From Trema orientale (Eukaryota > Streptophyta > Magnoliopsida > Rosales > Cannabaceae), in assembly GCA_002914845.1 (NCBI GenBank), contig JXTC01000074.1, forward strand, positions 994,020 to 1,058,019: a stretch of DNA of 64,000 bases, read 5' to 3'. Numbering within the stretch: the first letter of the stretch is position 1; each line of letters begins with the position of its first letter. The translations under genes were made by a program, and so were the position numbers. Below the pieces are notes generated by a model that was not told the origin of the DNA, ran no database searches, and saw nothing but the letters and a program-made list of their open reading frames with translations. This document shows positions 1-12,500 of this stretch, one piece after another.

Positions 1-600
1 ACTCATATATATATATGCGTATAATATTCATGGTTAATCATTATAGAATTTCTTCATATTTTTCCTTTTTCATGTGAACTGATATTTCAAGAGGAATATT
101 AGTCCAGTTCTAGCGAAGAAATTAATATTAAATTATGAAACTCAAATACATAATTGTGTTTATTAATTTAACCAATATATAGGTTTTCTTTAACGATTTT
201 TTTGAAAGAATATTTATACTGATTGCTATCAGCCTATTGCTTATTTGTTTTAGGTTAATATAGATAAGTGAAAAAAATTACTTATTCCTATTAGTAAGAA
301 CTAATACCCATTTTTTAGGCATTTATTTATATACAATAAGCATAATACGTTCAAATTAATTGCAATATAAAAAATTAAACTTAAAATTAAAAAAGAAAAG
401 AAATAGAAAAAAAAAATATTTGAATGAGACATCAATTAATGAAATGGAAATATGTGAAATTACTTGCTATTGTAGGTCATATTCAACTTAGTCAATCTTA
501 CCCACTCATGGAGCAAGAACAAAAATATCCATTGAAAACTCACCCATATATATATATATATATATTAAACCTGAAACAGAAAGAAAGTAAAAAAAAAAAA
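1..600. other. AT-rich intergenic DNA
   Basis: No gene is visible. The stretch holds A and T homopolymers and short TA microsatellites (about 543-565). A 90-codon open frame at 424-696 is lysine-rich because it runs through A-tracts; it has no domain and is treated as chance. Confidence 0.7.
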
Positions 601-756
601 AGAAAAAAAAAAGTGATCAAAGTAAAAAGAAAAAAAAGTGATAACTTTTTTAATCAATATTCTATTTTTAAAATTTTTAGAAAATTCCTAATTTAACTCT
701 TATTTTTTCATGAAATTATTCGTCTTTTTATTATTTTTTCATGCTATAATTGGTTG

Positions 757-798
<42 letters not shown>

Positions 799-2680
799 AT
801 TATATTTAATTTAATATTAATGATACTTTATATTAAATTTAGTTCATCAAATAAATAGTTGTGCTATATTCGTTTCATTAAAATAAATGTAGAGATAAAT
901 ATATTCTTTAATGTTGTAATATATTGAACTTAACTATAAATTAAGCTTAATATACGCAATATTAATATCAACTCATGCAAAGTGCGGTGTAACGACTAGT
1001 TTGTAGTAATAACTTAAAAGATTTTAAACCAAACGCTAGTTTTTCTCACTCTCAGAGCAAGCCGCACTCTCACTAAATCATCAAATAACACGACCCATCA
1101 TGAAGCGGAAAAACCAGAAACAAAAACCAAATCAATAAAAAAAGAAAAAACAAATTAAGCTTTGCTCGGTTGAGTACACCCCTAACTAGTCTCACTACGA
1201 ATGAAAAATAATATCTAAACAAGTAAATTATTTATAAATGTATCGTATAGCAGAGAGATAGTGAAAAAAAAAAGTGATAGTTTTTTTAAATCAGTATTCT
1301 ATTTTTAAAATTTTTAGAAAATTCATAATTTACCTCTTATTTTTTCATGATATGATTGGTCCTATTATTATTATTTCATGCTATAATTGGTTATAATATA
1401 TATATATATTATAATATTGTATTTAATTTAATATTAATGATATATTATATTAAATTTAGTTCATCGAACAAATAATTGTACTACATTCGTCTCATCAAAA
1501 TAAATGTAGAGATAAATATTTTTTTTCAATATTTTATATAATATTATATTTAATTTAATATTAATGACACCTTATATTAAATTTAATTCATCGAACAAAT
1601 AGTTGTGCTACATTCGTTTCATCAAAATAAATATAAAGATAAATACATTCTTTAATGTTGTAATACATTGAACCTAACTATAAATTAAGCTTAATATATA
1701 CAATATTAATAAAGCGCGATATGACGACTAGTTTGCACTAATAACTTAAAAGATTTTAAACCAAAATCTAGTTTCTCTCACTCTCAGAGCTTTTACTGAA
1801 ACATCAAATAANAGAAACAAAAACCAAATCAATAAAAAAAGAAAAAACAAATTAAGCTTTGCTCGGTTGAGTACACCCCTAACTAGTCTCACTACGAATG
1901 AAAAATAATATCTAAACAAGTAAATTATTTATAAATGTATCGTATAGCAGAGAGATAGTGAAAAAAAAAAGTGATAGTTTTTTTAAATCAGTATTCTATT
2001 TTTAAAATTTTTAGAAAATTCATAATTTACCTCTTATTTTTTCATGATATGATTGGTCCTATTATTATTATTTCATGCTATAATTGGTTATAATATATAT
2101 ATATATTATAATATTGTATTTAATTTAATATTAATGATATATTATATTAAATTTAGTTCATCGAACAAATAATTGTACTACATTCGTCTCATCAAAATAA
2201 ATGTAGAGATAAATATTTTTTTTCAATATTTTATATAATATTATATTTAATTTAATATTAATGACACCTTATATTAAATTTAATTCATCGAACAAATAGT
2301 TGTGCTACATTCGTTTCATCAAAATAAATATAAAGATAAATACATTCTTTAATGTTGTAATACATTGAACCTAACTATAAATTAAGCTTAATATATACAA
2401 TATTAATAAAGCACGATATGACGACTAGTTTGCACTAATAACTTAAAAGATTTTAAACCAAAATCTAGTTTCTCTCACTCTCAGAGCTTTTACTGAAACA
2501 TCAAATAACACGACCAATCATGAAGTGAAAAAACTAAAAGCAAAAACCAAATCAATAAAAAAAAAGAAAAAACAAATTGAGATTTACGCGGTTGAGTACA
2601 CCCCTAATTAGTCTCACCACGAATGAAAAATAATATCTAAATAAGTAAATTATATATAAATATATTGTATATAAAAGATT
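600..2680. repeat. Tandem repeat array, about 700-bp unit
   Basis: A long unit is repeated in direct orientation. The segment starting at 1116 recurs at 1813 (offset 697) and stays almost identical to about 2511; one difference is visible, a G near 1721 against an A near 2410. A more diverged unit precedes it (about 605-1115) and a partial one follows (to about 2680). Each unit holds two diverged sub-repeats of about 130 bp (for example 1401-1520 and 1540-1650) and ends in a short TC-rich stretch. The only ambiguous base in the window, an N at 1812, lies exactly at the junction of the two near-identical copies, so copy number here is uncertain. Confidence 0.85.
756..792. repeat. (TA)n microsatellite
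   Basis: A run of alternating A and T of about 36 bases inside the first, diverged unit of the tandem array. Confidence 0.9.
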
Positions 2681-4830
2681 GCGGGTTGATGTCAATTTTG
2701 GCAATTCTGTCATAATTGTATTTCGCATTCGAATTTTATAATGTCTTTATCACAACACATGAATTGTGTAACTGTTTCATTTTACCTCAATTCGTCTCTT
2801 GGCTATTACCAGGCAACGAAATACTCCAAGTGATTGTTACATAGGCGATAGGGCCTTAAATGAATGCGATTCGGCTATTTTAAATTGTGCTAATAGATTT
2901 TTTTTAATAATTTTTCTTTTAATAATTAATAAAAAAGGTAGAAGAATTATTTGGTGGAGCTTTTTCTTTCTAAGTGTTGAATCAAATCCGACGAGTAGAA
3001 ATTATTTCAAAAAAAAATTATAACAAGAACAAAAAGGGCTTCACAAAACATTAGATGAATCTTAAATCGTTAGATTTAGCTCTATTAGTAAATATATTTA
3101 GCAGAAACTAACCAAAATGGTAAATATAATAGAAATACTAACGTCTTGTAAAAAAGATTTGTGGAAGAACGTAGAGGAGTGGAGCGAGGGAGGGATAAAT
3201 CATTTATTTGATAAGAGGCATTGAGGGAATAAAGGGAGAAGTGAAGGGATTAAAAATGCTATTGGACCCACTATTTTGAATCATTCCCATAATGAAAAAT
3301 TTTGGGATGTTTTTCTCTTGGGGAGCTATATTTACATCCTTTCATAATATAAAGACACCCTTTTTATTGGTAAAATTACTATAAAGGACAACTAAGAAAA
3401 CTGCAAAAAAAAAAAAAAAGTTAACAAAAGCACTTTTTCCGCTGAGTGCACCCTATAACAACAATTTTTCATAGTGTTACCCATTTCAACCCTTCGGCTT
3501 CTTTTATCTCCAGCCCACCTCCTCGCCTGACATTATACCTATGTACTTACTCTCCCTTGCTTCACTATCCTCTTACTCGGCCAATTCCCCTCTCCCTCTC
3601 CCCATATCTTTTTCTTTCTTGTAATCTCTCACATCTATGATTATCACATTGGACAAAAGGATAAATTTGCAGATTATGAGTTCAATGAAAACTATTAAGT
3701 GAGAACCCAAATCAAAAGGCTCTACTTTAACCTTGAGAAAAGAATAAGAAAAAGATAGAAAATACAGTCTTTTTTAGCGTTTCTATCATAATTCACCAAT
3801 TCTCTAAGAAATAATACAAAATGAAAAAGAAAGAGTGAGTTTCTTCAGGTTATGATCAACTCGGTATTTGGTGGATCTAGACATGTGTTAAAATTTTGCA
3901 ATTTGATTTGAATTCTTTACCAATATGAGATCTGCTTAGCTTTGAATGGATGGCCATAAGAGGTTTTTATTTTTTTATTATTTATTTATTTATTTTGGGT
4001 ATGAGTTGTATAAACCGTAGAAATTTTAATGAGAAAAAGGATATATTTGTATTTTTGAAAAGTCTTTTAAAAAAAGGGGTGCCTTAACGCAAGAAAGGGG
4101 TGTAAATATAATCACCCTTTTCTTTTTTATATATAATGACATATATGCCCTTTTAAAAAGTTGTTAAATGAATGGTACAATAAATTTCACAATAAGCATT
4201 GCACATCATTCCTACTAAATAACTCAAATAAATTATCAATATTCTCTCCATCCTTCACATTCTCTCATTCCCAAAGCTCTCATGATTCCTACTCTCTCCT
4301 ACCAAACATAAAATTGACATATAATCGTGTCACTAAGTTTCATTGGTCTTATATTCCAGATTGAGTTCAGCCTACAACATATTTATGTTGCGTTAAATAG
4401 CCAAATAGGCCTTATGAGATTCTAAGTTAATAGGCCTTATAAGATTCTAAGTCTTGCATCGAATTTAGAGTCCTTAATTCTTTGACATATTCAACTACAC
4501 TTTTGCTTAAATAAAGTAAATCTATGAATAACATTTGAAATGACTAACATTGTCCTTTTTGGAAGCCACATGTATGAGTCTGAAAGGATTTTCTGTCACA
4601 TTTTAAAAGCCATATTGACATTGTTAAGATACATACACTTCAAAAATCGAGGTCTAAGATAAAATAAGAACTATAACTCTGAGATAAGAATGAGATTAAC
4701 TTATTGTTACTGAATGAATAGTATTAGTACGTTAGAAACGCTATTTTTCTTTGAAGAAATACAACAATGATGTGACTATTTTAACCGTCTAATTTTAAAT
4801 TGTATGGTTTTACTTTAAAAATAAATATGA
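2681..4830. other. Intergenic DNA, no gene seen
   Basis: AT-rich single-copy-looking DNA. Short open frames at 2799-3023, 3446-3640 and 4161-4364 have no recognisable domain, no good start context and biased composition (Phe/Lys or Ser/Pro/Leu from pyrimidine-rich tracts). None is supported as a gene. Confidence 0.6.
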
Positions 4831-4839
4831 TTAAAAATT

Positions 4840-5010
4840 GGGCGCGTCTACAGTAAGGGCGCCCCTACGTAGGGCCCTGTCTATTCACCGTTAGATGAGA
4901 ATTTGTATATAAATAGATTCTCTACAGATTCCCATTATTCCCCACAGATTCCCATTCAACGATAATTAAGGCATGACCTATGTAGGGACGCCCCTACCAT
5001 AGCCATCCCC
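4840..5010. mobile_element. MITE, Mutator-type, copy A of family M2
   Basis: A 171-bp element with imperfect terminal inverted repeats: the left end GGGCGCGTCTACAG and the reverse complement of the right end GGGGATGGCTATGG share a long similar arm with the conserved core CCCTACGTAGGG. It is flanked by a perfect 9-bp direct repeat TTAAAAATT (4831-4839 and 5011-5019). Nine-base target duplications are the hallmark of Mutator-like transposition. The same element occurs in reverse orientation at 53146-53309. It has no coding capacity. Confidence 0.85.
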
Positions 5011-5212
5011 TTAAAAATTATATCACATACAATATTATAGCCTTATAGAGTGTCACTAATGTTCAACATTACACTATGGATCTTATACGTTCGTAATTTA
5101 TCATTAAATAGACTAAGTCTCACCCACAAGTCCCATTTATTGTGATTTATAATAAACTCAGTAAGATACATATAGTACTAATATTGGCATCATATAATAG
5201 GGCATATTTTTG

Positions 5213-5575
5213 GTCCCGTTTAGTTCGCCTATTTGAATGTGTGTATTTGAATGGAAATTGTAGAATGTGTTATAATTAGAATAGGAGACATTTAAATGGA
5301 AAAAATAGTGAAATGTGTTGTAATTAGAATGGAAGCATTGGAATGGACCATTCAAAAACACCTCTCTCCCTCTATTCTCATTCAAGACACAAAAAAAAAA
5401 AACATTCCAATGGTTAATTTTTTGGATGTACTATTTGAATGAAAAAACTGAATTGTTGAAACAAACACATATTCTAAAAAATCATTTGAATGGAAAAACT
5501 GAATTGATGAAATAAATACACATTCAAATAAATTTTTCATTCTAATAGAATAAAATGGTTTAAACAAACGGGCCT
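5213..5575 (-). mobile_element. Palindromic MITE, copy A of family M3
   Basis: A roughly 360-bp element with ends GGTCCCGTTTAGTTCG on the left and, read from the other strand, GGCCCGTTTGTTTAAACC on the right. The interior is built from repeated ATTTGAATGGAA-like blocks in both orientations, so it can fold on itself. Two minus-strand open frames (5158-5385 and 5382-5567) are by-products of this repeat structure. The first resembles an open frame in the related copy at 19477-19840. No clean target duplication could be identified. Confidence 0.65.
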
Positions 5576-5579
5576 TTAT

Positions 5580-6300
5580 ATATTTTCTTTTTTCTTGCGC
5601 AAGGTGATATTATTTTGTTATAGTCATGTTTAGTTACTAGGCATTTCCTTTTCAGTTGTGGTGTCCCAAAGAATGAGGTGGATATTTTGTGGATGTGACT
5701 TGCCTTGCCTACATGCCCAATTATTGCTCAAGCTTTAAGCTATCCATTACTATGTGCCCCTAAACTCGGTCACTATTTTCTGCCGACACGGCCGTTTTTA
5801 GATGAAAAATAAAAAAAAACACTCTTATCTTTCGCACTAAAACTTTTTTTTTTTTTTAGCAAAATCTTTCGCACTAAATGTATTATGCTTATTGTTGTGA
5901 TAGTTTTTATGTTAACCATTTTACTTTAATTGATATGATTGTTTCTTTTCAAAACACAAGTAGATGGAATAATTATACTTTAAAATACTGGTTGGACAAA
6001 AAATACGTCACATTTTCTTAGTAAATCAGCTAAATTAGTCTCTAAAAGCCTTTTAGTAATGAACTCAAAATTGTAATCTTAAACCCCTCCAAAAAAAAAA
6101 ATTGTAATATTAAAAATTCATTAATCAAAATTAATTCTCTAACAACCACCCAACTTTCTAAACCAAAGGAAGTGCGGAAAATTATAAATTCAATAAAGAC
6201 AGACCTTTTTTTTTTTTTTAGGATCTATGAAGACAGACTATTGAGCGAATGAAACAGTATTAAGTACTAGTAGTCCTAAGTTTTTCTATATTTTATTGTA
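5580..6300. other. Intergenic DNA, no gene seen
   Basis: AT-rich sequence with several poly-A and poly-T runs. No open frame of note, no repeat pair recognised. Confidence 0.6.
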
Positions 6301-6321
6301 ATCAAATATTATTACATATCT

Positions 6322-6481
6322 GCCAACTGGGGTTAGCTCAGTTGGCCCAAGGTTTGAGGGTTGTGTGTGTGTGTTTGGGGGGGTCAGGGGTTCAAATCTT
6401 GGTAGTGTGTGTGTGTGCCATTTTTCTTTGATTTGTAGTAAGTGGTGGTCATTAGTTAAGCCCCACTTTAAAAAAAAATAT
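6322..6481 (+). mobile_element. tRNA-derived SINE
   Basis: A 160-bp element with an internal RNA polymerase III promoter: an A box (TAGCTCAGTTGG, about 6334-6345) near the 5' end and a B box-like GGTTCAAATCT about 60 bases downstream. A GT-rich spacer separates and follows the boxes, a short tRNA-unrelated body comes next, and the element ends in an A run. A perfect 16-bp direct repeat, ATATTATTACATATCT, flanks it (6306-6321 and 6482-6497). It cannot be a working tRNA gene because the anticodon arm is replaced by GT repeats and there is no acceptor stem. Mobilisation would depend on a LINE supplied in trans. Confidence 0.9.
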
Positions 6482-7598
6482 ATATTATTACATATCTAAG
6501 GATTAAATATGGCAACAATGTCTAAATTATACTCATTGTATCACTTTGCTCTATGAATTTTCAACATACATAATAATGACTTATGAATTATACAATTGTT
6601 ACGTTAATGACCTTTTTGGCATAAATTATTAGTTTTTTTAACAAAAATAGTTATAAACAAAGTATATAATTTGGCATAATATAATTCTATAAGTTAGAAT
6701 ATTGTTTTTAGCCATAATTAATATATTGTACACTTTGCACAATACTCACTTTTGTTAAAAATGTAACAATTTGTGAAAAGAAAAATGATCATTACTGTAA
6801 TAATTGCATAAGTCTTGGTAGTTTACTGTATAAATTAAAAATTCAAAATCTCATTATTGATTACGGCTACTAAATCTTATGCTTTGTAATGACTTATATT
6901 TAAAGTTCGTGACAAAATGATTATTGTTGCAATACTTACATAATTCAAAGATCATTAAAAATTCAGGAGACAAAATAAATGTATAATTTAGAGACTATTA
7001 ATATTATTAACCCTATATCTAATAAAGTATGTTTCAAAGCCTACAACTAGTCACATGTAACACATCAGATGATTCAAACGAATTTCTCTATCTAATACGT
7101 TTTTTCTTTTTTTTTTTGGGATCAAAACATACTGAGCAAGAGCAACATAATGATGTAGTGTTGGGGCCTTTTCGATCGTTGATCGAAGTAAAGCTTATGC
7201 GAACTTTAAAATTCAAGGTTGTTAGCCACTGGCTTAGTTGACAATGGATGACCAAAATTTTAAATTTGACTAAGTAGATGTCTACTTTTAAAATTTTATA
7301 GCTAAATGTCCAGGTATATATATTTTTACACCTGGTAAATACACATTTACTAATTTTAGTTACTGTACTAAAATATACTGGGTATATAATTTTTTATACC
7401 TGGTATATAAAATTTTACACTTGTATAATTTTTTATACTTGGTATATAAAATTTTACACTTGGTAGTTAAGTATATATATTGGACATTTTGCTATAACAT
7501 TTGACAAAGAGACATTTACTGAAATTGGGCTCAAAATTTGGTCATATTTCTATAAGCCCCTTTTATATTTTTTATTATTCATTTTCAAAGGTGAAATA

Positions 7599-7736
7599 TG
7601 TGATATAGATTTCTTAAATAGTATTTTTTAGGACATCTTTAATATGTGATATAGATTTCTTAAATAGTATTTTTTAGGACATCTTTAATACGTGATATAG
7701 ATTTCTTAAATAGTATTTTTTAGGACATCTTTACTA
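7599..7736. repeat. 46-bp tandem repeat, three copies
   Basis: Three consecutive near-identical units begin at 7599, 7645 and 7691, each starting TGTGATATAGATTTC (CGTGATATAG in the third). The constant period of 46 indicates recent tandem duplication. Confidence 0.9.
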
Positions 7737-8701
7737 TTTATTTTAATTTTAAAAACAAAAAACACAAATATTACCAAACAAGCTCTAGAAACTATAAAAT
7801 TTTCACAATTAGTTTTTTTTTTTTCCGAAGGAAATTTTCATCATTAGTTTTAAATAATTAGGATCTTAATAGGCATAGTAGAGACATCAATAAAATCTTC
7901 TGACCTCCCTAAAAAAAAAAAAAAACAGTCTTCTGACACCTGAACTTATTGTGCCAAGTTGTAATAAAAAAAAGGGTAGTAATTATATATTAGGCATGAT
8001 TCCCATCCTTCTTTTGATTCCTTTTTTACTTGAAATATTTATTTGATTATTGTGTAGGATTGAGCATAGTAAGCTATGAAGAATGTGGAACCCATACCAA
8101 AACTAAGGGCTTTCAAAAGTATGTAGGTTAGATTAAAGAAACAAGATAGAGGATAATGGATATGGTCAAATTGGGGCATTTGAAAAAATAAAAAAAGCCC
8201 AAAATTCTTTTTTTTTTTTTGACCAACCAGAATTCTTTTTAATCTTCATGCATATGGTACAAATCATAAGACGTGGGTCCTTTGGTTGCAAAACCTCAAG
8301 TCATTTCACGCGCACCATTGGAGATCACAAATAATCATCATATAGTGCTTTCTTGCCTTCCTAAAGGGAAAAAATAAGACAACTATCATGAGTGAAATTT
8401 CAAACCCCTTTTGGTAATTTTGTCTTGTACATTCATTACATTGCTGATTTTAGGAACAAGGTTTTATAATTTGAAATTGATTAGCAATTTTGGTGTTTAT
8501 AATTTCTAAAACACGATCCCATATTGTAATTAAAGCACACTAATTAGGTTTATTAAAATACACATAAAGGGCAAAAATGTGAAAGATGGGTTTTACACGT
8601 TATTGTAGCTTGATCCACGATCACCTGCCAGTTGTTTTAGTAGAGACTAAAGTACAAAACAAGGGAAAAAAGAAACTAAAAAACGAAAAAGTACAAATAG
8701 G

Positions 8702-9080
8702 ATAAATTAGTGGCTAGTGGTAACAATGTTAAGGAAAAAAATATTGCAAGTAAAAATAAAATACAAAATCTATATTCAAAATCGCATTTATTTTTTTTTA
8801 ATTCTTGACTAGAGTAAGGCTCATTTCTTTCCATATTAGCTTATGTACGAACTTCAATCTATTTAGAAAAAAAAAAAAAACATTTTACTAGACTAATATA
8901 CATAACAAGCCACCCAAAAAAGAAAGAAGGATAAATTAGTGGCTAGTGGTAATAATATTAACACAAAACATATTACAAGTAGAAACTAAAAAGTTGTTTT
9001 CCTTTTGAAAAATTAAACTATATTTTTGACTTAAAGCAAGGCTCATTTCTTACTAAAGAAGCTTATGTATGAACTTCAAC
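8702..9080. repeat. Direct duplication, about 225-bp period
   Basis: ATAAATTAGTGGCTAGTGG occurs at 8702 and 8931. Both copies later share AAGGCTCATTTCTT and CTTATGTA(C/T)GAACTTCAA. The copies have diverged by point changes and small indels. It lies just upstream of the TBC-gene promoter. Confidence 0.75.
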
Positions 9081-9356
9081 GTTAGGAAAAGCGTTTATTT
9101 TATTTCTCCCTTTTCTGTCTTTACTTCATTTTAACTCAATAAATTTTCAGAAAATTAAAAAAAAAAATAATTTCAATTGTGTCTTTTTCTGTAATAAATA
9201 AATCAATAAATTAATTTGTGTTGTCTTTTCTTTTCTTATATTTTCATTTCAGTTTCTTTCATCCTCTTTGGAGTCCGTGTTAAGAAAAATGGCGCACATG
9301 TAACTACATTACACGACGCTGATCTCGCCCCCCCCCCTTTATGATGCATGTGCCCC

Positions 9357-9590
9357 TCTCTCTCTCTCTCTCTCTCTACTTTCTCTCTCTTCTGCTCTAC
9401 TACTCTCATACGTACCACTAGCCACTCCTCCCTCGACGAAACCCGCCTTTTTGGCCATTTTCTCTCTCTAAAAACTCGATTCTTCAGTTACAGAAAATCA
9501 AGGCTCCAACACTAGAGAGAGAGAGAGAGAGAGGCCGAGATCTTCACCGACTGAATCGTCGCTGTTGCTCCGCCATATCCGATCCCAACA
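9357..9590 (+). promoter_or_regulatory. 5' leader and proximal promoter of the TBC gene
   Basis: A (CT)n tract at about 9355-9379, TC-rich sequence to 9480 and a (GA)n run at about 9513-9533 precede the start codon at 9591. Pyrimidine patches and GA repeats are common in plant core promoters and leaders. The transcription start cannot be fixed from sequence alone. Confidence 0.5.
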
Positions 9591-12500
9591 ATGGCCGCCG
9601 CTAAAGCTTCGCTCAATCCGCTAGTCGCCTTCGAGCATAAGAGGTACGCCTTCGTCCGTACTACTCTTGTATGTATCTACATTTGCTAGGGTTTTACAAT
9701 TGTATGTGTGGATCGCCATGACTATTCACATCTTTGTTGTTGTTCTGGTTCTTGCTGCTGCTTCTGTGTTGTTTGATTTAGTGGAAATTGAGTCCGGGCG
9801 GGACTCGATTCCTCTGTTTGTGATGAGAATTTTGGTTCATCAGCTTGGGCTTGGGCTTGCGTAGGTGATTTTGCTTTGAATTGAATTGTTGTGAATTTGC
9901 TTTGGAATTTGAGATTTTTCGGGTAGATTGACTTAGATTTTAGAAAGTTAGTGGTCCAATGTTGTCTGGTTTTAGTGGATTGAGATTGCGTTGACGCAAT
10001 GCCGAGTGTTTTTGGATTTAAAACTGAGGCTTCGTACAGAGTATGTTGTTGTCGAGCCTCAGTCGGCGATCTCTCGAAGCCGATTGCAAGTAATTTGAGC
10101 TTGGATTTATTTTAGTTGGGTTCAAACTTATCAGGTTTAAGTTTGAATTTGGCTATGAATTTGTTGGGAGTATTAGGCGTAGGTGGATCTTATTGAAATG
10201 GAACGATTAATGGGCATTGGTGCTGAACAGGGACGCTTATGGCTTTGCTGTGAGACCTCAGCACGTTCAGAGATACCGGGAATATGCCAATATTTACAAG
10301 GTTTTCTTCTAATTATAATCTTCTTCTTGAAATAAAGGAATGTTCAATTCTTTTTCACCTTTTTGCTGTTTCAACATGAAGAGTGTTTTAGGATTTTAGT
10401 TACCAAGTGTTGTGTTTTATGCATTCAGGAAGAAGAGGAGGAAAGATCAGATCGGTGGAATTCTTTCCTGGAACGCCAAGCAGAGTCAGCTCAATTGCCT
10501 ATCAATGGGGAATCTAAGGTGGAAGATAACAAGTCTTTGCATTCAGAAGTTTCAGAGCAAGAATTAGATGCTAGTTTGGAGAAAGATGTTGCAAAAGATG
10601 GTGGTGAGGAGCCTGGTTCCAATGATTCAACTGAAAGTGTTTCAAATAAAGAGGAAGAGCCAGCTACTAAGACAAAAACTCATAGGATCCAAATATGGAC
10701 TGAGATTAGACCATCTCTTCATGCCATTGAAAATATGATGAGTATTCGCATAAAGAAGAAAAACAATGTATTAAAAGACGAGCAAGACGTTGGAACTGGG
10801 AAGTCTCTTACTTCTATTGAAGAGGCTAGATCACCAAAAGGAGCATTTGAGGAGGATTCCGAGGATGAGTTCTATGATGTGGAGAGGTCGGATCCAATTC
10901 AAGATGTCCCTTCGAGTGACAATATGGGTTCCTCTGCTGTAGGTGGTGCTTCTGATGGGGTACCTATAGAGTCTTCATTTCCATGGAGAGAAGAGTTGGA
11001 AGTTCTTGTTCGTGGGGGAGTGCCAATGGCTCTAAGGGGAGAGGTATATATTCATGTTTGACTCATCTTTATCACATGAAGTGCATTATTGATGAGTATG
11101 CTCATAGCTTGATTAACAAAATTTCAGCTTTGGCAAGCCTTTGTGGGTGCAAGAGCACGGAGAGTTGAGAAATATTACCAGGATCTGCTAACTTCAGAAA
11201 CTAAGGGTAGCGATAATGTGGAACAAGATGTCTCAAACTCAGACAAAGGATCAACTAAAGGTGCCACAGGTGTAGCTGAAAAATGGAAAGGGCAGATTGA
11301 GAAGGTTAATTCTTCTGCTGTCTTTATTCATTAATTATAAGTCCTACCTGTGTTTTTATGCTATCAATCCAAATTTCTCAACTTATAGTTAGTGATTCTA
11401 TGTGCAGGATCTGCCTCGAACTTTCCCAGGCCATCCAGCATTAGATGAGGATGGTAGAAATGCTTTGAGGCGTCTTCTTACTGCCTATGCACGGCATAAT
11501 CCCTCTGTTGGATATTGCCAGGTAATTGGCTTGAATACATTGTTTAACTGTACCATGTCATTCTCAAATTTCTCTCGTCACGAACTTTAATGTTTTCTGG
11601 TTTGATCTACACGTAGGCAATGAACTTCTTTGCTGGCTTGTTACTATTACTCATGCCCGAAGAGAATGCATTTTGGTAAGTTCAGAAACTTGATTGTGTA
11701 TGAGTTGCTCTTTCCTAATCTTTTTCCTATTAGTCAATATCAATACTCAACTTTTATCTTGATCGTTGTTTCACAACAGCAGAGTATCTTAATATCTTTA
11801 ATATGAGGGCTAGTCATATATGTACATATTGATAAAAATTTCTTCTTTAGTTTTGTGAATAATACATGACATGATATTTATGTCACTTTTCACAATTAAA
11901 ACTTAGTTCGCTATATTTAAGGTTTAACTAGAAATTTCACGAAATCAGGACCTTGATGGGCATTCTTGATGACTATTTTGATGGTTATTACTCAGAAGAA
12001 ATGATAGAATCACAGGTAATGCTTGTTACGTTTTTCTTTGTCATTATTTTTTTTTTATTTTTTGTTGTTGTTTAGTGCTTTTTTACCCCCTATGGTCACA
12101 CATGTACATCAAGAAATTGAGGATTCTGTTGAATTGATGTATTTTGTCAGGTAGATCAACTCGTTTTTGAGGAGTTGGTGCGTGAGAGGTTTCCTAAACT
12201 TGGTTTGTGTATTTCTATACTTTGCTCTCTTTTTGCATGTTACATATTGCACAGTTACTGACGTCAACTTAACCATCGTTCACAGTCAATCACCTGGATT
12301 ACCTGGGAGTGCAGGTGGCATGGGTTACAGGACCATGGTTTCTAACGATTTTCATGAACATGCTTCCATGGGAAAGTGGTCAGGTTCTATATGTATCTTT
12401 AGAATTAAATCATAGTCTTGTTTGAGAGTGCATTTAGAATTCTCTGCATGTTCTTATCAACTCAGCTCCACACAAATCTTTGCACTCTCATAAGTGGCGC

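Larger units (their letters stand above)
6498..9400. other. Intergenic DNA upstream of the TBC gene
   Basis: No gene is supported. The open frame at 7029-7241 has no recognisable domain. The segment holds three repeat structures listed separately or noted here: alternating TATATAATTTTT / TTTACACTTGGTA blocks at about 7310-7480, three 46-bp tandem copies at 7599-7736, and a diverged direct duplication at 8702-9080. Confidence 0.6.

Noticed and set aside
5158..5567. Two adjacent minus-strand open frames as small genes
   Set aside because: They lie within a palindromic MITE and arise from its repeat blocks; the same frame type recurs in another copy of the MITE.
6322..6420. tRNA gene suggested by GGGGTTAGCTCAGTTGG and GGTTCAAATC
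   Set aside because: No acceptor stem and no anticodon arm; GT repeats replace the middle, and a 16-bp target duplication flanks the element, so it is a SINE.
7599..7736. CRISPR-like or regulatory array from three 46-bp repeats
   Set aside because: The copies are directly adjacent with no variable spacers; this is an ordinary tandem duplication in a plant genome.
9667..9864. 65-codon open frame with a hydrophobic start
   Set aside because: It lies in the first intron of the TBC gene, whose flanking exons splice in phase without it.
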